Positions 56,028-64,000 of a stretch of DNA of 64,000 nucleotides are shown here, one piece after another (within the stretch, counting starts at the first letter, position 1; every line of letters begins with the position of its first letter). The position numbers were made by a program, and so were the translations under genes. Below the pieces are notes generated by a model, which was given only the letters and a program-made list of their open reading frames with translations, was not told the DNA's origin and did not search any database. Origin of the DNA: Hansfordia pulvinata (lineage: Eukaryota; Ascomycota; Sordariomycetes; Xylariales); the NCBI GenBank assembly GCA_006538405.1, contig BJKQ01000015.1, positions 930,001 to 994,000 on the forward strand. Direction: 5' to 3'.

Positions 56028-57617
56028 ATGTCCGCCGAAGACAGCGGGCCGCCCGCCCAGGCCCCCACGCCGCTCGCCGACGCGGCCGTCGAAACGCAAG
56101 AGGCACAGACGACAGAGACCACGACTGAGCCCGAGACCCAGAGCGCAGCCACCGTCGCCGCCGCCTCTTCAAGCACAGCACAAGCGCCGACCCCCACAGC
56201 CACAACAGCCGCGACCCCATCAACAACAATGACAGGCACATCCACAGCGGCGACCGCAGCAGCCCAGCCCCAGCAGCAAAAGCCAATCCACGCCCTCGTG
56301 GTCGACGCGGGGCCCCTGATCAAGAACGATCCCCCCGTGTCCACCCTCCTGGCGCAGTCCGCGGAGCTGTGGACGATACCCGCGGTGGTGGAGCGCGAGA
56401 TCCGCGACGAGGCCGCGCGCGCGCGCGTCTCCACGCAGCTCCTGCCGTTCCTCCGGGTGCGCGACCCGAGGCCCGAGTCGGTGCGGTTCGTGCAGGACTT
56501 CGCGCGGCGGACGGGCGACCTCGAGGTCCTCAGCAGGCCGGATGTGGCGCTGCTGGCGCTGGCGTACGAGCTCGAGTGCGAGAGGAACGGCGGGGACTGG
56601 AGGCTCAGGAAGACGCCCGGGCAGAAGGGGGTCAACGGGAAACCGCCCGGCAGGGAGGAGCAGGGTGATGCTGTCGCGGCGGCGGCGGAGGGGGAGAGTG
56701 TTGAGGCGGCGGGTGGTGCGGGTAAGGGAGAGGGAGAGGTCTCGGCGGCGCAGGAGGAGCAGGTCGCCGAGAAGCTCGACTCGCTCACCCTCGAAGCCTC
56801 GACCGAGGCGGCGGTGGTGCCGGAGGGCGGGGCAGGTGACGCTGCTGCCGTTACCACGGACGAAAAGCCCGGAGAGCCCGCCACCGTCGAGGGCATCACC
56901 ACCGCGGACGCGGCCAACGCGGCCTCGGACGACGACGACGAGGACGGGTGGATCACGCCCGCGAACCTGAAGAAGCACCAGGCCAAGGACCAGCAGGCCG
57001 GCGGCAGCGGTCCTCAGGCGAACCAGCAAGGGGGCCAGCTCAAGGTCCTGCAGGCGGCGCTGCTGACGTCCGACTTTGCGATGCAGAACGTCGCGCTGCG
57101 GTGCAACCTCAACCTCGTGGGGCCGCAGATGTCGCGGATCACACGGGTCAAGACGTGGGCGCAGCGGTGCCACGGGTGCTTCGCGGTGACGCGGCAGATG
57201 GAGCGGCAGTTCTGCCCGCGGTGCGGGCAGGCCACGCTGACGCGCGTCGCGTGCTCGACCGACTCGGCCACGGGCCAGTTCCAGGTCCACCTCAAGAAGA
57301 ACTTCCAGTGGAACAACCGCGGCAACGTGTACAGCGTGCCCAAGCCCGTGCACGGGTCCGCCAGCGGCAAGAAGAAGGGGCCCGACGGCGGCGGCGGCAA
57401 GGGCGGCTGGGGTACTGACTTGATTCTGGCTGAGGACCAGAAGGAGTTCGTCCAGAAGACCGCCGAGGACCGCCGCCAGCGCCAGCGCGACCTCATGGAC
57501 GACGATTACCTGCCTGGCATCCTGACCGGGGACCGTCGAGGGGGAGGCGGGCCCGGGGGCGCGGGCGGCAGGATACGAATTGGCGCTGGGCGCAACGTCA
57601 ACTCGCGCAAGCGGTGA
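56028..57617 (+). CDS. NOB1: 20S pre-rRNA D-site endonuclease Nob1
   Basis: A single exon of 529 residues. Nob1 makes the final cut that turns 20S pre-rRNA into 18S rRNA in late cytoplasmic 40S precursors. An 85-residue Thr/Ala/Pro-rich N-terminal extension precedes the PIN nuclease domain. That domain starts at HALVVDAGPLIKN (metal-binding Asp93) and includes VVEREIRDE and RPDVALLALA with further acidic residues of the active site. A low-complexity acidic linker (SDDDDEDGWITPANLKKH, typical of Nob1) leads to the Nob1 zinc ribbon, with CHGC near residue 381 and CPRCG near 395. Next come the conserved KNFQWNNRGNVYSVPKP segment and a basic Gly-rich tail. Length is somewhat above yeast Nob1 because of the N-terminal extension and linker. 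It converges with NOP10, another ribosome-biogenesis gene, across about 730 bases. Confidence 0.96.
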   Translation: MSAEDSGPPAQAPTPLADAAVETQEAQTTETTTEPETQSAATVAAASSSTAQAPTPTATTAATPSTTMTGTSTAATAAAQPQQQKPIHALVVDAGPLIKNDPPVSTLLAQSAELWTIPAVVEREIRDEAARARVSTQLLPFLRVRDPRPESVRFVQDFARRTGDLEVLSRPDVALLALAYELECERNGGDWRLRKTPGQKGVNGKPPGREEQGDAVAAAAEGESVEAAGGAGKGEGEVSAAQEEQVAEKLDSLTLEASTEAAVVPEGGAGDAAAVTTDEKPGEPATVEGITTADAANAASDDDDEDGWITPANLKKHQAKDQQAGGSGPQANQQGGQLKVLQAALLTSDFAMQNVALRCNLNLVGPQMSRITRVKTWAQRCHGCFAVTRQMERQFCPRCGQATLTRVACSTDSATGQFQVHLKKNFQWNNRGNVYSVPKPVHGSASGKKKGPDGGGGKGGWGTDLILAEDQKEFVQKTAEDRRQRQRDLMDDDYLPGILTGDRRGGGGPGGAGGRIRIGAGRNVNSRKR

Positions 57618-58349
57618 GACGGGGGTTGTCAACTGCGCTTCTGATGATGTGGGAATGGGGTTCGGGATGGTTTACGGGATAGACATGACCGCTTATGATT
57701 TTTAATGCCTATGATCATGGAGTTTCAAACGCAAATACCAGTCGGCGTGATCCAGGGACGACTGCGGTCCGAGAACGTCGAGCAGTAAGCACGAGAACAG
57801 CTACTTTGATGTGAGTTTCATCTCACTGGCAGCGTTGGCGGCACGGCGTGTAGAGAGCCAGACAGGCCGCCGCACGGCTTATTCAGTCACGCGAGTTGGG
57901 TAGCAGTAATTGCAAGTCTAACCAGAGCCGAGGCGCTCGAAATCGTCAAATTGTTGTATAAAGTCTTTCACTCTTTTGAAACCCCGCCCAACCGGAACCG
58001 GAACGCCGTTGTAATAGTGCAAAAACGAAGCAAAGAGGCATGCCGTGAGCAGACGAGTCGAGGCCGTCTCGATCGTCGAACCAGTCCCCCTCCTCTTGTG
58101 AATTAGATCACATCCTCGCTGACCCGTCTCCATGTCCTCCATCGCCGGCTGTGGCGACGGAGTGACCTCACACGAATGGAGGTATTCATACAGTGGAGGG
58201 CTGAGCTGCGCGGCCGACATTGATTCGCGTCGCGCTGCTCCGCGCCTACTAGATGCGTGTCGGGTGCGAGAATGGAGAGGCCCTTCGGGTCGTGTCGGCA
58301 CGAGTCATCTCGCGCGCTCGGACAGGGCCAATTCGTCAGACAGTCCGAT
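57618..58349. other. convergent intergenic region between NOB1 and NOP10
   Basis: Both 3' untranslated regions fall here. No repeat, RNA gene or coding sequence is recognised. Confidence 0.6.
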
Positions 58350-58627
58350 CTACTGGTTGTTCTCGGCGACCTTGTTCTCTGCGGGGCACGAAGCCTGTCA
58401 GTTGGCTGCTCGCAGGGCGGATGCTAACAGGCGTAAAGGGAGAACTCACTCTGCTGGGTCAGCAGCAGGCCGTAGCGGCGCTTGAGGGTGACGCGCTGGC
58501 GGGACCAGCGGTCGTCGGGGGAGAAGCGGGCGGGGTGGGCGGACTTGGTGACCTCGCCCTCGAGGACCTTCTTGAGGGTGTAGGTGCGCTTGCCGGTGGC
58601 GGCGTCGGTGGTGTACATCAGATGCAT
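58350..58627 (-). CDS. NOP10: H/ACA ribonucleoprotein subunit Nop10
   Basis: Two minus-strand exons (58627-58450 and 58378-58350) encode a 68-residue protein, the expected size for Nop10. Nop10 is the small core protein of H/ACA snoRNPs, which pseudouridylate rRNA in the nucleolus. The family sequence is plain: MHLMYTTDA at the start, [20 protein letters not shown] in the middle, and [19 protein letters not shown]. The 71-base intron (58379-58449; GTGAGT donor, CGCAG acceptor) lies just after LLLTQQ and joins to a nine-residue end, KNKVAENNQ. Reading through instead gives an unrelated tail. The splice acceptor is inferred from sequence; the short second exon is the least certain part. Confidence 0.93.
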
Positions 58628-59911
58628 TTTGGCGGTGGCGGTCGAGGTGCGGGCGTTGGATTGGGCGGTCCGGGGGGATATTGGGCGGGTGCGTGAGGTG
58701 GTTCGTGATGCGGTTGCGGGTGCTATCGGTGGTGGTGGTGATTTTTTTTTTCTTGGGTCGGCCCCTACAATCGGATCTGCGCTGCACTGGCAGGTTGCAG
58801 GTACGTACCGATTCGCGTTTGTTGGACCGGACATGTTGCCCAAGTGCGCAGCTGGCGGCAGCTGCCACAGAAAATGCGGGTCTTCTCTCCCGCCGTCTCG
58901 ACGAACACTAACACTCATCTCCAGGCGGTTCAGTTCATGCAGTTTGAATTCGACATTCGGATGTGGTCTTGTTTCCATCGATGATACGCCAGAGACCTGT
59001 TGAATATCATCTTTATGCAGCGAGAATGTTGAGGGTGTCTGGCAAAACGTCAATGTTGCAGCCTTGATTGACAGTGCAGTACATAGTCTCGGCCAAGTGC
59101 CCCTCCTCCCGTTTATTCAGTGCCTACCTCTGAACGTCGTCAAAATGCACACTCTCATGCGGAGACACGGTCTCGTGTTGCCCATGTAAGAAGGTCGGAG
59201 TCAAGTGACTTGATTTTGAGATGTATGCGCGCCATAATTTCATATACTTGGTGGGAGCTTTTAATACGCGTGCTTGGAAACGCGTCTTGCCGTCGTGGCT
59301 GGCTGCGAGGTATAACCGGCATAGCCCAATGTAGTAGCCAACACGGAATCCTCAAGCGGATGTCGAATTACTTCTGCCTGTGACTAGAGTGTGTAGCTTA
59401 CTTTGATATTGATACGAAGTGCCTGCGATGATGCTGAACACCAGTCTCGCCGTCTGGTATCGGCCGTTGCCTCGCATGAACACGGCTCATTCAGATTTTG
59501 TACTGCTGATTTGCTGGAGGGCGTGCAGGAGTCCAGCCAAACCTCGTCGAGCTCGCAGATTTCGAGAGCACCTTACCTTCGTCAATTCGTTTGGAATGCA
59601 CCTTGGGATCACGAATTTTTTACCTAGTATGATTCTGAACCCAATGATCGAGAACAAGCGCCATGACCCTGTATCCGTAAGAGACTTGCAATAACTCCGA
59701 TGCGGATCTGACCGTAAACCAGGACATGCTCCTTCGACTCTTGAAATGGGGAATAAATTTATTAGGAAATGTCTTCATTCTCATCGTAAGATGGGCTCCC
59801 CACCCGCATGCTGTCTTCTATGAAACCCTCCCAAACACCCGGATCGAATCCCCTAAGCCACAGCAACTCCCACGACTCCAAATACTCACCCACGCAAGCC
59901 CGCTGGGTAGC
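58628..59911. other. intergenic region upstream of NOP10
   Basis: This holds the NOP10 promoter (minus) and the 3' untranslated region of the alcohol dehydrogenase gene (minus). From about 59100 to 59800 the composition is closer to balanced and nothing recognisable is found on either strand. Confidence 0.55.
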
Positions 59912-61434
59912 TCACGACGTGCTCGTCGCCGGGATGGCCGTCCAGTCGATGACCGGCTTGATGACCTAGAAGACAAGAAGAAAAAAAAAAAAACAGTCAG
60001 CACAGAATCTCGACAATCGCATCAACCACAAAAGCAAAAAGCCAAAAAACTCACCTTGCCCGAGTGCATGTCGGCGATGGCGTCCTGGAAGCGGGAGACG
60101 GGGTACGTGCGGCACAGCCTCTCGATGGGGAAGGCGCCCTCCTGGTGCATGCGGACCATGCGGGGGATGAAGTCCGCGGGGTTGGAGTCGCCCTCGATGA
60201 CGCCGACGAACTTCTTGTTCTCGAGCAGGAAGCTCAGCGGGTCGATGGTGATCCGGGCCCCCGCCGCCGGCACGCCGACCAGCGCCCCCGTGCCCTCGGG
60301 CGCCAGGCACTCGACCACGGCCTCGATCACCGCGGGGATCCCCGTGCAGTCGATGGCGAAGTTGGCGCCCCCCTCGCCCGCGGCCTCCTTCACCGCCGCC
60401 GCGACTCCCCCTTCTCCTTCACCGGCCTCGCGCGAGTTGACCGTGTGCGTGGCGCCCAGCTCGGCCGCCAGCGCCAGCCGCTCGGGCACCACGTCGACGG
60501 CCACGATACGCCGGGCGCCCAGGTGCCGGGCGGCCATGAGCGCGGCGAGCCCGACGGTGCCGATGCCGAAGATGGCCACGCTGTCCGCCGGCCCCGGCTT
60601 GAGCACGTTCAGCACCGTGCCGCAGCCCGACTGCAGCCCGCACCCGAGCGGCGCGTAGAGCTCCAAGCTGGCCGGGTCGGCTCCGGGGGGCAGGGGGACG
60701 ACGCAGCGCGCGTTGACGACCGACATGCGCGCGAAGGAGGAGTGGCCGAAGTACTGGCTGCGGACGGCCTCGCCGGGCCGGGAGGGCGACGAGGCGTCGG
60801 CGGGCCGGCGCGCGGGCGTGGTCCCGTCGCTGACGCGCACGCCGCCGTGGTTGACCTGCGCGTGCGATTGGCACAGGGCCGGGTGCGAGGTGGTGCAGGG
60901 CCGGCAGGTGCCGCAGGTCGTGAAGGAGAGGAGCACGGCGTCGCCGACCTTGGGCCCCGACGCCGAGGCCGCCACGTCGCGCCCCACGCCCCGGACCACG
61001 CCCGCGCCCTCGTGGCCCAGCACCGCGGGGAACTCGAGAAGGGGCAGCAGGCCTTGCTGGAGGACTATGTCTGTGTGGCCTGTGGATTGGGTTTGCTTTG
61101 GTTAGATGTGAGGTCTTCACGATAGTGCGCGGAGGGTGATGTGCTGGCCTAGAGTCGAGGTGGACTCACAGATCCCGCTGTACTTCATCTCGATTAGCAC
61201 CTCGTCGGGCCGGATCTCGTCGAGGATGATGGGCGACAGCTTGAAGTCGGCCTTGGGCTCGTCGACGACCAGCGCCACCGTCTCGATGTCCCTGAGCTTG
61301 GCGTCGTCCGCCGCCTCTGTGGGCGGCGCAGCTACCGTCTCGACATGTTCGAGGTGCTCGGCCTGGGCCTTGGACTTGGACTCCAGAGGTGGCGTGCTCT
61401 GCACGAGCGTCGGCGGTGTCTGGACGTCCGCCAT
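59912..61434 (-). CDS. zinc-dependent alcohol dehydrogenase (aryl-alcohol/AdhC-like, MDR superfamily)
   Basis: Three minus-strand exons (61434-61170, 61079-60055, 59965-59912) encode about 447 residues. It should oxidise an alcohol to an aldehyde with NAD(P). The catalytic zinc site is visible as CHTD, rebuilt exactly by the first splice, and GHEGAG. The four-Cys structural zinc loop is CGTCRPC then C eight residues on. The Rossmann dinucleotide site reads IFGIGTVGLAALMAARHLGA. The C-terminal exon (VIKPVIDWT) is only 18 codons; it has a TTCTAG acceptor, and reading through the intron instead gives a wrong tail. An N-terminal extension of about 65 residues, rich in Glu, Ala and Pro, is longer than usual for the family and does not look like a mitochondrial signal. 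Closest in style to bacterial aryl-alcohol dehydrogenases; the substrate is not assignable. The next gene upstream on the same strand is an aldehyde dehydrogenase. Confidence 0.92.
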
Positions 61435-63239
61435 GGTGATAGGGGGGAATCTGTGAGGGGAATGTGTTGTGGCCTTGCCAGAGACGGCTGTGACTGGTCT
61501 CTGGATACGTATTGTGAGGGCTGCTAGAGGAGACGGTATAGTGGATAAAGATGTTTTTCTGATGAACTGATGAACGAGTCAATGGAGCGGATGTATTCAC
61601 CACGGTTCGAGTTGTTCTCGGGGACAGATCTGTGACAAGACCAGTACGAATCTGTCAGATCTATGTGTGAGACTCAGACGGAGCAGCCTCACCTCACCAG
61701 CCGAAACTTATTCGTACCGGACAAGGAGGGGTCGCGTTGGCACGCCCCTCGAAAACAACCACATGCCAATACCCCTCCACCAGATCGGCCCAAGCCAGCC
61801 CGTCCCTCCGTTCTGTCTACGCGGTCAGATTGACAACGACGTCACGGAGCCGTCCCGTCTGGAGGCGGCGCATGGTCCACGAGTCTACGACTATCTTCTG
61901 CCTATCCTCCCGCTTACCCCCCGGCGCACTGCCACAGTCAGGGATCCATGGGCGCGGGACCCGGGTGCGATCACATGGCAATGACGGGCAGCGAGGGGCG
62001 TCTGCGTCGCAGCAGAGGGGGTCCCTCTGCCGCTCTGCCGCGCCCGGGTTCTGTTCCGTGTGTGATCTCCTGCCGCCCATTCTCATCCACGGTATATCCG
62101 TGACAAAGGCTGGGTGGTGTGTCGCGCTGGGAGGCTCGGCGATCCCCATCCGCGGCGCACGGCTGAGGACGGACCGCGTTTTCATCCCGCTGGATCTGGA
62201 AATGCCATGGCATGACGTCCAACTAAGTGTCTTAGCGCGAGCGGTGGACATGGCATCGCACGGCGACCCTCTTCCTCCCCCCGGCCTTCCCCACACACCA
62301 CACTGGGCCCGGGGAAAATGCGGGGGAGGGTGTGCGTATTCTAAGGGTTGGGGGTGTGGGCGTGAGCGTGGGTGTGTGCAGCCAGGCCCGGCTTGACCGC
62401 GGACGCGGATCTGGAGCTGCTGCTTCTGTTGCTGCTTTTGCTTCTGGGGAAGACTGCGGCGTCAGACGTATCCTTGCTGCCCTGGCTCAAGCGTAGAATG
62501 CTCAGCTAACCTGCCTGTACTCGTTGACAGCCAGCCATCTCATCGACTGAGGCAGCCCATCTATGTGTGAACATGAACCGGATCACAGCTGGTGAGGTCG
62601 TTCGGAGACAGTAATATTTGGAATCCGATGCAAACGCCAGCCCGCACCGATGCTATCGCTGACTCACTTTCTCCCACAGCTGACAAAATCATCAGTTCGA
62701 GGGTGTGGTGGCCAGGTGCCGCCGGGTGCTCCTGTAGATAGAGATAACATCCGCAATTCTTAGCTGACACTTTGCACAACTCGTGCTCATGTCCAAAGCC
62801 AGTTTGGAGTAGGATGGGTCATGTAAGTTGGAGTAGCTACCCCGCACCAACCCAGTCGCTCCTCGACAGAGCGCTCGAAAGTCACGTAAGCCATCCATGT
62901 GAATGACGTCTCGAAAGGTGATGGTCAACTCGGCTGTGATGGAGGCCGCAGATGGGGTCAAGTTGCCCGGCCGCAGAGCTTGGTAGCATTCTAAACCACC
63001 TGCTCTTCGTCGTGGATCTAATTTGGCGAGAGGAAGGCATTCCACCGAAATAAAATAACATCTCCTGGCAGCACCCACCGCACTTTCGAGAATAGATGGC
63101 CAAGGACACCACGCAGAGAGCCCCTTGTCAACACATGAAGATTGTCCAAACTACATTGTAATGGGTATTATATACAGCCCTCGCCGACTCACCACCTACA
63201 TAGATACGCACACGAATCAAGAAAAATCCCGCCCAGACT
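61435..63239. other. 1.8-kb intergenic region between the two dehydrogenases
   Basis: This holds the alcohol dehydrogenase promoter and the 3' region of the aldehyde dehydrogenase. A GCTGCTTCTG-type repeat lies at about 62415-62450 in noncoding DNA. No gene is supported. Confidence 0.55.
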
Positions 63240-64000
63240 CTACTGAGGCGCCTTCATGCCCGTGTTGAGGTAGACGGCCTTGGTCTCGGTGTAGGCGTCG
63301 AGGACGGCCTCGCCGCACTCCTTGCCGATGCCGCTCTGCTTGTAGCCGCCAAAGGGCACGGCCCAGTGCACCAGGTTGTACATGTTGACCCAGGTCGTGC
63401 CGGCCTGCAGGTTGTTGGTCATGCGCACCGCCCGCTCGTAGTCGCGCGTGTGCACCGCCGCCGCCAGCCCGTACGTCGTGTCGTTGGCCAGCTTGGTGAC
63501 CTCCTCCTCCGTCTTGAACTTGGACACCACCACGACAGGACCGAAGATTTCGTCCTTGACGATCTAGGAGGAGAGAAAACCGCGTCAGTAAATGAACCCG
63601 AAGTGTGGGGGAAGAGCAGTGTGGACTGGAAACAGGACGACAAAAAAAAAGAAAAGAAAAAGAAGAAAAAAGAACTAACCTCCATATCCGGCGTCACGTC
63701 CGTAAAGATGGTGGGCTCGATGTAGTACCCTCCGTCGGCGCCGTCGACCTTGGCCGGCTTGCCGCCCAGGTGGACGGTGGCGCCCTGCTTGCGGCCGCTC
63801 TCGATGTAGCCCATGATCTTGTCGAACTGCATGCGGCTGTTCATGGGCCCCTGGTCGACGCCCTCGCGGAAGTTGTCGCCGACGCGGATGCGGGCCATGC
63901 GCGCCGTGTAGGCGGCCAGGAACTCGTCGTAGACGTCCTCGTGGACGTAGATGCGCGTGCCGGCGTGGCACGTCTGGCCAAAGTTCATGTTGATGCCCCA
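63240..64000 (-). CDS. aldehyde dehydrogenase, 3' part only
   Basis: The gene runs off the right edge of the window; two exons are seen (beyond 64000 to 63680, and 63563-63240). They encode roughly the C-terminal 215 residues of an NAD(P)-dependent aldehyde dehydrogenase. The catalytic Cys is in GQTCHAGTR near the edge, preceded by WGIN. EIFGPVVVV, the PFGGYKQSGIGKECGE motif and the oligomerisation strand ending (YTETKAVYLN) follow in the expected order. The intron (63564-63679) sits in phase 0 between PDME and IVKDE, has a CCTAG acceptor and contains an A/G-rich stretch. The N-terminal coenzyme-binding part lies outside the window. It is on the same strand as, and upstream of, the alcohol dehydrogenase, and would act on that enzyme's type of product. 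Confidence 0.95.

Noticed and set aside
56220..57632. 470-residue open frame antisense to NOB1
   Set aside because: It is a codon-bias shadow of the clearly identified NOB1 gene.
1..64000. Transposable elements, tRNA or rRNA genes, CRISPR arrays
   Set aside because: No transposase, reverse transcriptase or integrase motifs, no long terminal repeats, no cloverleaf-compatible sequence with a TPsiC-type box and no spaced direct repeats were found on reading both strands. A covariance-model scan would be needed to rule out small RNAs.

Overview
This is nuclear DNA from a filamentous ascomycete fungus. The evidence is GC-rich coding sequence, short GT-AG introns (about 50-215 bases) with CTAAC/CTGAC-type branch sites, two Zn2Cys6 transcription factors of the fungal type, and standard fungal housekeeping proteins. 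Gene content and intron style suggest Sordariomycetes, possibly Hypocreales; that rank is inference. I see no prokaryotic, viral or mobile-element genes, no CRISPR array and no convincing tRNA.

Layout. The left 19.5 kb is gene-poor. It holds one conserved gene of unknown function (6501-7791), flanked by 6.5 kb and 11.7 kb of noncoding DNA rich in homopolymer G and T runs, microsatellites and two families of short dispersed motifs (GAGTACTC-type palindromes and TACCTACC/CCTAAGG clusters). A head-to-head housekeeping pair follows: mitochondrial ribosomal protein uS9m (19515-20718, minus) and translation elongation factor 1-gamma (21416-22955, plus). Next is a second divergent pair: a membrane-anchored protein with a linalool dehydratase/isomerase-like domain (24029-26448, minus) and a copper-type P-type ATPase (27953-31347, plus). 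The middle carries an MFS sugar transporter (34526-36355), a PQ-loop membrane protein (39692-40876) and an AAA ATPase (41687-43531). The right third has two Zn2Cys6 regulators, one with a single zinc cluster (45520-48384) and one with two tandem clusters (52015-55028). After these come the ribosome-biogenesis genes NOB1 (56028-57617, plus) and NOP10 (58350-58627, minus), facing each other. Last are a zinc alcohol dehydrogenase (59912-61434, minus) and the 3' part of an aldehyde dehydrogenase (63240 to the window edge, minus).

How the genes relate. Most are unrelated housekeeping or regulatory genes, and I see no classical biosynthetic cluster. The plausible functional groupings are the alcohol/aldehyde dehydrogenase neighbours (consecutive oxidation steps) and the NOB1/NOP10 pair (both ribosome maturation).

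Data quality. Four otherwise well-conserved genes carry five apparent frameshifts. Each is repaired by adding one G or C, at or beside a short G/C run. This pattern points to consensus errors rather than pseudogenes. Coordinates for those genes span the whole locus, and the break positions are given in each entry.

The items most worth a second look are the membrane-anchored linalool dehydratase/isomerase-like protein, the tandem-zinc-cluster regulator, the divergent AAA ATPase and the dispersed palindromic motif families.
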